A stretch of 64,000 bases of DNA from Alphaproteobacteria bacterium (GTDB taxonomy: Bacteria > Pseudomonadota > Alphaproteobacteria > Rhizobiales > Xanthobacteraceae): positions 4,957,162 to 5,021,161 of the forward strand of contig JBBCGH010000001.1 of the NCBI GenBank assembly GCA_037200445.1, written 5' to 3'. The notes beneath the pieces were generated by a model. It was not told the DNA's origin, made no database searches, and worked only from the letters and a program-made list of their open reading frames with translations. The position numbers and the translations under genes were made by a program. Shown here piece after piece: positions 1 through 6,677 of the stretch (the stretch's first letter is position 1; every line of letters starts with the position of its first letter).

Positions 1-309
1 GCGGTCGGGGGCCTCACGCGCCATCCCCAGGTGCCCGACGTTCCGACGCTCGCCGAAGCCGGATTTCCGGACTTCGAGGCAATCCAATGGATCGGCCTCC
101 TGACCGCCGCGGGCACGCCCGAGGCGATCGTCAGCCGTCTCAATGCCGAGGTGAATCGCGCACTGGAGGACCCCGATCTGATCGACAAGCTCGCCCAGCA
201 AGGCATGTCGCCCGCGGGCGGAACGGCAAGCGAGTTCCGCACGCTGATCGGCAGGGAAATCAAGAATTGGCGGGATGTCGCCCGGGCAGCCAACATCCGG
301 CAGGAATGA
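1..309 (+). CDS. TctC/Bug-family solute-binding protein, 3' end only
   Basis: Only the last 102 codons are in the window; the frame is open to base 1. The residues match the C-terminal half of periplasmic Bug/TctC binding proteins, which deliver small carboxylates to tripartite tricarboxylate transporters or act alone. Visible signatures are VPDVPTLAEAGFPDFEA, then AAGTPEAIVSRLNAEVNRAL, a GG-T-EF segment and a final W-x-x-V-x-x-A-x-I. The ligand cannot be told from this fragment. No TctA/TctB membrane gene is visible. The stop codon overlaps the first base of a 12-bp copy of the tRNA-Val 3' end, so the gene ends exactly where a possible integration scar begins. Confidence 0.9.
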   Translation, partial: AVGGLTRHPQVPDVPTLAEAGFPDFEAIQWIGLLTAAGTPEAIVSRLNAEVNRALEDPDLIDKLAQQGMSPAGGTASEFRTLIGREIKNWRDVARAANIRQE

Positions 310-320
310 TGGTGGGCGCG
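309..320 (+). repeat. Direct repeat of the tRNA-Val 3' end (att-like, left copy)
   Basis: The 12 bases ATGGTGGGCGCG are identical to 610-621, which is the 3' terminus of the tRNA-Val gene (its last 11 bases including CCA) plus one base. The two copies have the same orientation and their starts are 301 bp apart. This is the arrangement left by tyrosine-recombinase integration at a tRNA 3' end. No integrase gene is visible, so it is read as a scar or as the outer edge of an element extending left. Chance identity is possible at this length. Confidence 0.5.
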
Positions 321-609
321 GCTCGACTCATTTTGAAGCTCTATTCAATTGATAATGCTTGGTTTTCCACTCACATCATCAAATTTCTACGTTATAGTGG
401 AAATGATTTTGACTTCAATGGCTTACCCGCGATCTAGACCAAGCGAGAGCCGCGGCAAGCCTTGCGACACAATATCTGAAGAAGTCCTTCGACAGTTCTG
501 AACTCGCGGCTCTCCCCAAACCGCTGCGAGATAACGCCCCGAAATTGCTTGAGTCCGCAGCCTCACGAGCGGCCGAGCCAAAATGGTAAGGGAGTTCGCT
601 GCTCAAGCA
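321..609. other. AT-rich segment between the two tRNA-end repeats
   Basis: Bases 325-425 are visibly richer in A and T than the rest of the window and hold no convincing gene. The second half returns to higher GC and contains an open frame described separately. The segment is bounded by 12-bp direct repeats of the tRNA-Val end, so its composition fits residual foreign DNA. No promoter, terminator or integrase motif was recognised. Confidence 0.5.
413..589 (+). pseudogene. Possible 3' remnant of an unknown gene
   Basis: An open frame of 58 codons without a usable ATG starts just after a stop at 410-412 and ends with TAA at 587-589. Its residues look protein-like: an Ala-rich helix, then YLKKSFDSSELAALPKPL and LLESAASRAAEPKW at the end. 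I do not recognise the family. Because it lies between the tRNA-end direct repeats and has no start, it is best explained as the tail of a gene left behind when an inserted element decayed. It could also be a chance open frame. Confidence 0.3.
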
Positions 610-621
610 ATGGTGGGCGCG
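610..621 (+). repeat. Direct repeat at the tRNA-Val 3' end (att-like, right copy)
   Basis: This copy of ATGGTGGGCGCG overlaps the acceptor-stem 3' strand, discriminator base and CCA of the tRNA-Val gene, and matches 309-320 exactly. It would be the copy that keeps the tRNA intact after an integration event. Confidence 0.5.
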
Positions 622-685
622 ACAGGGATCGAACCTGTGACCCCTTGGATGTCGACCAAGTGCTCTACCGCTGAGCTACGCGCCC
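611..685 (-). tRNA. tRNA-Val (GAC)
   Basis: The minus strand folds into a complete cloverleaf. The acceptor stem GGGCGCG pairs with CGCGCCC and is followed by A and an encoded CCA. The D arm is GCTC/GAGC, the T arm is ACAGG-TTCGATC-CCTGT, and the anticodon stem is CTTGG/CCAAG. The seven-base anticodon loop is TCGACAT, giving anticodon GAC (valine). The base before the anticodon (position 33) reads C instead of the nearly universal U. Length is 75 nt. The 3' end lies in the att-like repeat. Confidence 0.92.
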
Positions 686-757
686 GTATTGCGAAGGGGT
701 GGCGTCCTATAACGACTCAACCCGGCACCGGCAAGCACTGCTGCCCGCCCCGAGAAA

Positions 758-1129
758 TCACGCCGCCAGCATCTTCTGGACCTCGTTGACGAGGTCGCGC
801 AGGTGGAACGGCTTGGACAACACCTTGGCCTCCTTGGGGGCCTGGGAGTCCGGGTTGAGCGCCACCGCCGCAAAGCCGGTGATGAACATGATCTTGATAT
901 CGGGGTCGAGCTCGGCGGCGCGGCGGGCCAGCTCGATGCCGTCCATCTCGGGCATCACAATGTCGGTCAACAACAGCTCGAACGGCTCCTCGCGCAGCCG
1001 CCGGTAGGCCGACATGCCGTTGTCGTAATCGGTCACCTCGTAGCCGGCATTCTCCAGCGCCTTGACCAGAAAGCGCCGCATGTCGTTGTCGTCTTCGGCG
1101 AGCAGGATTTTCGGCAGGGTCTTGGGCAT
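758..1129 (-). CDS. cpdR: CpdR-like single-domain response regulator
   Basis: A stand-alone receiver domain of 123 aa with no output domain. In the CpdR family the unphosphorylated form directs ClpXP to degrade cell-cycle regulators, and phosphorylation through the CckA-ChpT relay switches this off. The acidic pocket EDD is at residues 12-14, the phospho-acceptor Asp is at about residue 56 in LLLTDIVMPEMDG, and the switch Thr and conserved Lys are in FITG and LSKPF. The start at 1129 is chosen because CpdR proteins begin a few residues before KILLAEDD; longer in-frame versions add non-conserved sequence. It is transcribed divergently from the formylglutamate amidohydrolase gene and sits next to the tRNA-Val gene. 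Confidence 0.93.
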   Translation of the reverse strand: MPKTLPKILLAEDDNDMRRFLVKALENAGYEVTDYDNGMSAYRRLREEPFELLLTDIVMPEMDGIELARRAAELDPDIKIMFITGFAAVALNPDSQAPKEAKVLSKPFHLRDLVNEVQKMLAA

Positions 1130-1283
1130 GGAAAACGGGCAGTCCTTGGCTTTTGGGCCCCTCAATAAGCCGTCTTCGGAGTAAATATCGAGTGAAGCCG
1201 CGGTCCGATCTTGGCAGAACCCCACTGCCGTGGAAATGTACGGACAGGGCACGATAAGGTTCAAGAAAGGCCCGCAAAGCGCA

Positions 1284-2174
1284 ATGGACAACTCCGTGGA
1301 GGCAGAGCTCGATCCGCCCTTCGAGGTGCTTGAGCCCTTGGAATATCGCGGGCCGGTCGTGTTCAATTCGCCGCACAGCGGACGTGTCTATCCGCGCACC
1401 TTCCTGTCAGCGGCAAGACTCGATCTCGCGACGTTGCGTCGCTCGGAGGACAGCTTCGTCGACGAACTGATTGCCGGCGTGGTGCCGCGCGGTCACCCGC
1501 TGGTGCGCGTGCACTTCCCGCGCTGCTACGTGGACGTGAATCGCGAACCTTACGAGCTCGACCCGCGCATGTTCGACGGGCGGCTCCCCTCGTTCGCCAA
1601 TACGCGCTCGATGCGCGTCGCCGGAGGCCTCGGCACGGTCGCGCGCGTGGTCGGTGACGCCCAGGAAATCTACCACCAGCGCATCCCGATCGACGATGCG
1701 CTGCGCCGCATCGAGGGGCTCTACAAGCCCTATCACCGCACGCTGCGGCGCCTTTTGACCCACGTGCACCGCGATTTCGGCGCGGCCGTGTTGGTCGATT
1801 GCCACTCGATGCCGTCCACGGCAGGCACCAAGGACGACCGGCCGCGCGCCGATATCGTGCTCGGCGACCGCTACGGCACAAGTTGCGTCCCGATCGTCTC
1901 GGAGGTGGTCGAGGCGACGTTCCGCGAACTCGGCTACGCCGTGAGCCGCAACAAGCCCTACGCGGGGGGGTTCATCACCGAGCACTACGGCAATCCGGCC
2001 GCGGGCCTGCATTCGATCCAGATCGAGATCAATCGGGCGCTCTACATGGACGAGCGGCGCTACGAGCGCTCCGCCGCCTTCGACCGGCTGGCACGCCATA
2101 TCTGCCTGCTGGCCGACCGGCTGGGGGAGATTCCGTCCGAGGAACTCAAGCCCTACCGCGCCGCCGCCGAATAG
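1284..2174 (+). CDS. N-formylglutamate amidohydrolase family protein
   Basis: Predicted zinc-dependent hydrolase of 296 aa that releases formate from N-formyl-L-glutamate (the HutG-type last step of one histidine-degradation route) or from a related N-formyl compound. Family landmarks are FNSPHSGRVYP near the N-terminus, the metal-binding DCHSMPS segment, HRTLRRLL upstream of it, and IQIEINRALYM toward the C-terminus. An in-frame ATG at 1230 would add 18 residues, but they are not family-like, and AAGAAAGG about 14 bases before 1284 could serve as a ribosome site. No hut genes are nearby, so the in vivo substrate is uncertain. Confidence 0.88.
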   Translation: MDNSVEAELDPPFEVLEPLEYRGPVVFNSPHSGRVYPRTFLSAARLDLATLRRSEDSFVDELIAGVVPRGHPLVRVHFPRCYVDVNREPYELDPRMFDGRLPSFANTRSMRVAGGLGTVARVVGDAQEIYHQRIPIDDALRRIEGLYKPYHRTLRRLLTHVHRDFGAAVLVDCHSMPSTAGTKDDRPRADIVLGDRYGTSCVPIVSEVVEATFRELGYAVSRNKPYAGGFITEHYGNPAAGLHSIQIEINRALYMDERRYERSAAFDRLARHICLLADRLGEIPSEELKPYRAAAE

Positions 2175-2220
2175 GTCTGCCTTTCGCGTGAGCGATTTCC
2201 GGATTGCCCACGGGTAGGCG

Positions 2221-2258
2221 CCCAAAAAAGAAAGGGGCCGCTTGCAAGCAAGCGGCCC
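2221..2258 (-). terminator. Rho-independent terminator of the MmgR-like RNA
   Basis: GGGCCGCTTGC (2235-2245) and GCAAGCGGCCC (2248-2258) form an 11-bp perfect stem. On the minus strand it is followed by CTTTCTTTTTTGGG, a U-rich tail. The T-tract lies only on the minus-strand side, so the terminator serves leftward transcription and not the convergent amidohydrolase gene. Confidence 0.85.
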
Positions 2259-2305
2259 AAGTCTAGGGAGGAAACGCCCAAGGAGGGCGGCAGTACGCGA
2301 CGCAA
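2222..2305 (-). ncRNA. mmgR: MmgR / suhB-motif (alpha-r8) trans-acting small RNA
   Basis: The minus strand carries the two hallmarks of the alphaproteobacterial MmgR/suhB RNA family. The first is the internal 10-mer UUUCCUCCCU (complement of 2265-2274), preceded by a small GCCC-loop-GGGC hairpin. The second is a Rho-independent terminator about ten bases downstream. In Sinorhizobium this RNA limits polyhydroxybutyrate accumulation, and the Rfam name suhB comes from its position beside suhB. Here too the adjacent gene is a SuhB/HisN-family phosphatase, read the other way. The 5' end is estimated from the usual length of about 77-85 nt; no promoter could be fixed with confidence. Confidence 0.82.
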
Positions 2306-2503
2306 ATCACGTACCGCACTGCAATAACGTACATCGCAACGCACAAAAATCAAGAGGGCGGGCGCCCTTCCCCATCACGATTTCCGTGAAGTGCCCTAGC
2401 GGCAACACTGCGACTCGGCGGCCACACCTCTCTGCGCGGCCGGCGATTGCCGCGAGGAGAACTCTTCGTTACCCCAAGCGCGCCGCACGGGACCCCCACG
2501 CGC

Positions 2504-3286
2504 ATGACCGCGATTGATTTTGCTGCCTTCGTCGACCAGCTCGCGACCGCGTCCGGCGAAGCGATCCTGCCATTTTTCCGCACCTCGCTCGGCATCGAGG
2601 ACAAGGGCTCGCCCACGGGCTTCGATCCCGTGACCGCCGCCGATCGCGCCGCCGAAGCCGCGATGCGCACGCTGATCAAGCGCAGCTTTCCCGAGCACGG
2701 CATCGTCGGCGAGGAGTACGGCAACGAGCGCACCAACGCCGAATACGTCTGGGTGCTCGACCCGATCGACGGCACCAAGTCGTTCATCTCCGGAATGCCG
2801 ATCTGGGGCTCGCTCATCGGGCTCATGCGCAACGGGGATCCGGTCTTCGGCATGATGCACCAGCCGTTCGTGCGCGAACGCTTCATCGGTGACGGCGGCG
2901 CCGCGCACTATCGCGGGCCGGCAGGCGAGCGCGAACTTCACGTGCGCCCCTGCGCGGGATTGGCCGACGCGATGCTGTTCACCACCAGTCCTCAGTTGAT
3001 GAATGCGGACGATCGCGCGGCGTTCGGACGCGTCGAGGCGGCCGTGAAGCTCTCGCGCTACGGCGGCGATTGTTATCCGTACTGCATGCTCGCCGCGGGC
3101 CACGTCGACCTGGTGATCGAGACGGGCCTGAAACAACACGACATCGTCGCGTTGATCCCGATCATCGAAGGCGCAGGCGGCATCATCACCAGCTGGGAAG
3201 GCGGCAGCGCCGCCAAAGGCGGGCGTGTCGTCGCCGCGGGAGACAAGCGCATACATGAGGCGGCGCTGCGGCTGCTGAACGGCTAG
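2504..3286 (+). CDS. hisN: Inositol-monophosphatase-family histidinol-phosphatase
   Basis: 260-aa Mg-dependent phosphatase of the IMPase fold. GEE is at residues 69-71 and DPIDGT at 86-91, both metal ligands, with a GGDCYPYCMLAAGHVD segment and QHDIVALIPIIEGAGG supplying the C-terminal acidic site. Rhizobial proteins of this type dephosphorylate L-histidinol phosphate, the penultimate step of histidine synthesis; a general inositol/sugar phosphatase role cannot be excluded. The start at 2504 gives MTAIDFAAFV, the usual N-terminus; the upstream in-frame ATG at 2447 adds non-conserved residues. The stop overlaps the end of the convergent downstream gene by four bases. The MmgR-like RNA lies upstream on the other strand. 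Confidence 0.88.
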   Translation: MTAIDFAAFVDQLATASGEAILPFFRTSLGIEDKGSPTGFDPVTAADRAAEAAMRTLIKRSFPEHGIVGEEYGNERTNAEYVWVLDPIDGTKSFISGMPIWGSLIGLMRNGDPVFGMMHQPFVRERFIGDGGAAHYRGPAGERELHVRPCAGLADAMLFTTSPQLMNADDRAAFGRVEAAVKLSRYGGDCYPYCMLAAGHVDLVIETGLKQHDIVALIPIIEGAGGIITSWEGGSAAKGGRVVAAGDKRIHEAALRLLNG

Positions 3287-4053
3287 CGGAGGCGATGCTC
3301 CAGGCGCGCCTGTGCCGTCCGGAGCAGGTTGTGGATTTCGGCAAGCGTCGTATCCGGATGATTGTTGTAGTCCATGAGTCGGTGCTTGTTCAGCCGGTTG
3401 CCGCCAACCTTGTTGAGAACCTCGCGCACCATCTGAAGCGCCGGCTGCCGGTAGTGAACGCCGCCGGAGATCTCGACGGTCGCCTGCGTGAGCGCACAGA
3501 ATACGCTCCACTTTTGAGGTTCGGGGGGGCAGACCCGAGTGTCTTGCCTATTCCAGACCGTCTCATCGGAAACCAGCGCCATGGCGCGCTGAATGATCCG
3601 GATGTCATCCGACGTGGGCGGCAACTGCCTGTCAGCCGCGATGGCCACCGTCAGCGTTGCACCATCCAATCGGGCCGCCTGCAATTCGAACCAGCCGAAC
3701 GGCGTCTTGGCGACGCCGGCCGCGCCGTTGCCGGACTTGACGATCTCAAACCGCGTCGGGTCTTCGGGGTGCTTACCCTCCATGGTACCGAGCCAGTTCT
3801 CACCGGTCCCGGTCTGACGCAGCGCCGCGGACACACGTCGAGGTGGCGTGCTGCAGGAGACCTTCGTGTTTGGTCCATCGACGTCGATCGCAAGAGCGTT
3901 CACCAGGCAAGGCACGTCACAACTGCCCTGAAATTCAGTCGTCATCCGCTGCAACGAGCACCTCACGATATTCGATTCAGCGCGTGCGGCAGCCGACCCG
4001 GCAAAGACCGCCAGGACAGCAGCCACAGGAACGATGTAAGACGTCGCGATCAC
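3283..4053 (-). CDS. Exported protein of unknown function
   Basis: 256 aa beginning with a classical signal peptide (hydrophobic core IVPVAAVLAVFAGSAAA, cleavage after ARA). The mature part has several cysteines (RCSLQR, SCDVPCL, VSCSTPP, VCPPEP, FCALTQ) that could form disulfides in the periplasm. The C-terminal 50 residues, with LNKVGGNRLNKHRLMDYNNHPDTT split over two helices, are charged and probably form a separate small domain. I do not recognise an enzyme motif. It is convergent with hisN, overlapping by four bases. Confidence 0.75.
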   Translation of the reverse strand: MIATSYIVPVAAVLAVFAGSAAARAESNIVRCSLQRMTTEFQGSCDVPCLVNALAIDVDGPNTKVSCSTPPRRVSAALRQTGTGENWLGTMEGKHPEDPTRFEIVKSGNGAAGVAKTPFGWFELQAARLDGATLTVAIAADRQLPPTSDDIRIIQRAMALVSDETVWNRQDTRVCPPEPQKWSVFCALTQATVEISGGVHYRQPALQMVREVLNKVGGNRLNKHRLMDYNNHPDTTLAEIHNLLRTAQARLEHRLR

Positions 4054-4104
4054 GAGATATTCCCTGGCAGCAGGGCCTTGTAGGGCTATGGAGGAGTTTG
4101 AGCG

Positions 4105-5049
4105 CTAAAACAACGGCGTGCCCGGCACGAATGCGTCGAAGGCCGCCCAGAACTGCTCGCGGTAGCGATCCTGCTCCATCAGGAGTTCGTGGCGCGCGCC
4201 CGGGATCACCAGATGCGAGCCGGCGCGAAGGCGCCTTGCGAACGCGCTGATCGCCGGGGTCGAGACGATGCGGTCCTGGCCGGCCGCAACGAGCAGCAGT
4301 GGCTGGCGCAGGCGGCTGGCAAAATTCGGCTCCGCGAAGTCGCGCATGGTGCGAAACGCCGCATTCAGCCAGCCAACCGTCGGCGAGCCGATGCCGAGCG
4401 TGGACTCGGCCTCGAGAATCGCGACGGTTCGCGCATAGCGAACGGGATCCGAGGTGAGATTGTTGCCCGCAAACGGCAGCGTGTTGATCGCGGTGCCGCC
4501 ACCGCCCGGCACGTAGGATGAGCCGAGCCCCATCAGCCGCATGAAGCGTGCGCTCGCGCGCGCTGCGCGCGAGCCGGCCGCCCCGTAGAGATCGACCATC
4601 GGCCCCGACAGCACGATACGGTCGAACCAGCGCTGCCCCTGATAGGCCGCACGTAACAGCACGGCCGCCCCCATCGAGTGCCCGAGCGCGAACAAAGGCG
4701 GCGGGCAGTCGGGCAGCACGACCTCTTTCACAAAGGCCTCGAGATCGAGATCGTATTGCGAAAAGTCGAGCACATGGCCTTTGCGGGCATTCGGCAACGC
4801 GCGCTCGGAGAACCCCTGCCCGCGCCAGTCGATCATCGCGACCGCGAACCCGCGCGCGCGAGCATCGCGTACCACCTCGAAATATTTCTCGATGAATTCG
4901 GCCCGGCCGGGGAAGACGCACAGCGTCCCCTTGCGTCCCGGCGGCGGCGCGAAGCGGGCAAACCGCAACAGCGCCCCGTCGGCGGTCTTCACGGTTCCGA
5001 CGGTCGCGCCTTCAGGAACCGGGTTCGCGGGGATCGAAATCAATTGCAT
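4105..5049 (-). CDS. Alpha/beta hydrolase, PldB/lysophospholipase-like
   Basis: 314-aa serine hydrolase. The nucleophile elbow is GHSMGA, the acid is in AAGQDRIV, and the histidine is in IPGARHELLME, giving a complete catalytic triad. FPGRAEFIEKYFEV and DWRGQGFS upstream match the lysophospholipase L2/monoacylglycerol-lipase subgroup, which cleaves a fatty acyl ester from lysophospholipids or monoglycerides. No signal peptide is seen, so a cytoplasmic or membrane-associated location is likely. The start at 5049 (MQLISIPANP) is preferred over the upstream ATG at 5112, whose extra residues are not conserved-looking. Confidence 0.85.
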   Translation of the reverse strand: MQLISIPANPVPEGATVGTVKTADGALLRFARFAPPPGRKGTLCVFPGRAEFIEKYFEVVRDARARGFAVAMIDWRGQGFSERALPNARKGHVLDFSQYDLDLEAFVKEVVLPDCPPPLFALGHSMGAAVLLRAAYQGQRWFDRIVLSGPMVDLYGAAGSRAARASARFMRLMGLGSSYVPGGGGTAINTLPFAGNNLTSDPVRYARTVAILEAESTLGIGSPTVGWLNAAFRTMRDFAEPNFASRLRQPLLLVAAGQDRIVSTPAISAFARRLRAGSHLVIPGARHELLMEQDRYREQFWAAFDAFVPGTPLF

Positions 5050-5114
5050 GGGGAACCTGCGATTCTGGGCCTTATAGCAGGGGAATCGCAGCCTCGATGG
5101 CGGCTTTTCCAACC

Positions 5115-5143
5115 CTTGCGGAAGGTAAAATCCGTTCCCACAT
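5115..5143 (+). promoter_or_regulatory. Probable RpoH (sigma-32) promoter of hsp20
   Basis: CTTGCGG at 5115-5121 and CCCACAT at 5137-5143 are separated by 15 bp, close to the heat-shock sigma-factor pattern CTTGAAA-(N13-15)-CCCCAT. Transcription would start near 5150, producing a leader of about 80 nt that coincides with the thermometer fold described next. Confidence 0.6.
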
Positions 5144-5149
5144 CAAGGC

Positions 5150-5231
5150 TGTGTAGGCCATCCGGCTGCACACAACCCGGGTCCGGCCCGTTCGGCGGAC
5201 CTGCTTGCATGTCGCTTTAGGAGGATATGCC
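5150..5231 (+). promoter_or_regulatory. ROSE-type RNA thermometer in the hsp20 leader
   Basis: The leader folds into at least two upstream hairpins (GTGT/ACAC near 5151-5173; GGTCCG 5180-5185 with CGGACC 5196-5201). A final helix sequesters the ribosome site. GCAT (5207-5210) pairs with ATGC (5227-5230), followed by a G-U pair. The conserved UCGCU (5212-5216) then pairs with AGGA (5222-5225), leaving G5214 bulged and TTAGG as the loop. The U(U/C)GCU-against-AGGA pairing with a bulged G is the diagnostic ROSE feature. Heat opens this weak helix and frees AGGAGG (5219-5224). Confidence 0.85.
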
Positions 5232-5693
5232 ATGCGAACTTTCGATCTTGCTCCCCTTTATCGTTCCACCGTCGGCTTCGACCGCCTGTTCTCGATGCTC
5301 GATGGCGCCGTTGAATCGGCCCCGACCTACCCGCCCTACAACATCGAGCGTACCGGCGATAACGCCTATCGCATCTCGATTGCGGTTGCGGGCTTTTCCG
5401 AGAACGACCTGACGATCGAGGCAAAAGAGAACACGCTCACCATCCGCGGCGAAAAGCAGGAGAAGAGCGAGGAGAACAAGGGCGAGGTGCTCTATCAGGG
5501 CATCGCGGCCCGCGCGTTCGAGCGCCGCTTCCAGCTTGCCGACTACGTCCAGGTGACGGGCGCGAAACTCGAGAACGGTCTCCTGCACGTCGACCTCGTA
5601 CGCGAGATCCCCGAGGCGAAAAAGCCGCGCCAGATTCCGATCGGCAACGGCAAGGCGAAGGCCGAGGTCCTCGAGGCCAAGGTCGCTGCCTGA
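5232..5693 (+). CDS. Hsp20 small heat-shock protein (IbpA-like)
   Basis: 153-aa ATP-independent holdase that binds unfolding proteins in the cytoplasm and hands them to ClpB/DnaK. The N-terminal MRTFDLAPLYRSTVGFDRLF is typical of the rhizobial class A/IbpA group. The alpha-crystallin domain spans roughly residues 35-130 and ends with the AKLENGLLHVDL strand. The I-P-I tail motif is in RQIPIGN. The start at 5232 is set by AGGAGG eight bases upstream. Control is probably double: an RpoH promoter and a ROSE thermometer. A strong terminator follows, so the gene is monocistronic. Confidence 0.95.
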   Translation: MRTFDLAPLYRSTVGFDRLFSMLDGAVESAPTYPPYNIERTGDNAYRISIAVAGFSENDLTIEAKENTLTIRGEKQEKSEENKGEVLYQGIAARAFERRFQLADYVQVTGAKLENGLLHVDLVREIPEAKKPRQIPIGNGKAKAEVLEAKVAA

Positions 5694-5721
5694 CGCAGCT
5701 TTCAATCTTTGTCGTGAATGG

Positions 5722-5754
5722 AAGCGCCCCGATGCCCGGGGCGCTTTCTTTTTA
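5722..5754 (+). terminator. Rho-independent terminator of hsp20
   Basis: AGCGCCCCG (5723-5731) pairs with CGGGGCGCT (5737-5745) around a short loop, followed by TTCTTTTT. It lies 30 bases after the hsp20 stop codon. Confidence 0.9.
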
Positions 5755-5771
5755 GCCGATGCCACCAACAA

Positions 5772-6644
5772 TTAGCTTAGTAGCTCTATGATTGCGTCGG
5801 CAAAGAAGAGCTTGGGTCGACCTTCGTCGCTGCCCGCGCGCAGAATTCCGTCACCGACAAGATGTTCGATATTATTTTTTGCTGCGTTGTAAGTCACCTT
5901 GAGCCGATCCGCTGCATAGCGCGTCGTTATTGCTGGATGCTCGAACAGAAGAATCGATCAGCCGTCCGAGCAATGCCGACGAACGTGCTCTCTGAACCCT
6001 TTCTCGATACCGTGCCTGCAAGTCCTGCAGGGCTCGCGCCTTCTCGCATTGTCGACCTCTTGGGGTGGCGGCGGAACAAAGCGCGCGTTTTCTATCTTGC
6101 CCGCCCCAATCCAGTTTTGATCAGTGCGATACTCGCCGGGGACAATGCGTGCACCGCGATGAACCTCAACTCCCCTGAGCAAGATTCGATGGGTTTCCTT
6201 GATCAGTCTCCCCGATATCGGCAGCGCATCAAGCTGACCCAAGGCGAATTCAAGCGCCCTCATGTAATTCCAAACTTCTCTAGCGTCGCTCGGAGCACGG
6301 TTCGAATCGTGATCAAGCTCGAACAAAAGAAGTTGCGGGAGATTCGTGACTGTACCTTCGATCTTTGACGACGCCACTGCTTCTCGCCGCATAAATGGGC
6401 GCACCAACAGATATGGGTTCTGCAAGGTCCGTCCCACGCCGCTGAGTTCACCGAGAGCCCGTTCCGCGCGCGACAACGCCGGCACCAATTCGGCCAAATC
6501 TAGAATTCGACGAGGCGGGTCCGGAAGGAAAGCGAAGCCCTTGATCGTAGGGACCAACTTTCCGGTCGTTAACGTCCCGGTTGTGTCAAAACCGTCCGGA
6601 TTCACTCTTGCTCTTCCGTGCAATTCGAAGCCACTGAATTGCAC
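5772..6644 (-). pseudogene. Fic-family gene with deleted catalytic core and frameshift
   Basis: The 5' part is a good class II Fic protein N-terminal domain: RAERALGELSGVGRTLQNP, then the inhibitory-helix motif SSKIEG, then REVWNYMRALE and NWIGAGKIENARFVPPPP. The next residues should lead to the HPFxDGNGR active site, but that motif and about a hundred residues around it are absent. The frame instead jumps to EKARALQDLQARYRERVQRA (near 6040-5985), and a second shift restores LFEHPAITTRYAADRLKVTY and a winged-helix end stopping at 5772. So an AMP-transferase gene has lost its active site but keeps its start and its DNA-binding tail. The first codon in this frame is a GTG within a palindrome. 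Confidence 0.85.
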
Positions 6645-6649
6645 GGAAG
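6613..6649. repeat. 14-bp perfect inverted repeat at the fic start
   Basis: CTTCCGTGCAATTC (6613-6626) and GAATTGCACGGAAG (6636-6649) are exact reverse complements separated by nine bases. The repeat covers the possible GTG start of the fic pseudogene. It could have been the operator of a toxin-antitoxin-like unit or an RNA hairpin. There is no T-tract to make it a terminator. Confidence 0.7.
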
Positions 6650-6677
6650 GCCTGAAAAGTGCAATACGAACTGGAAC

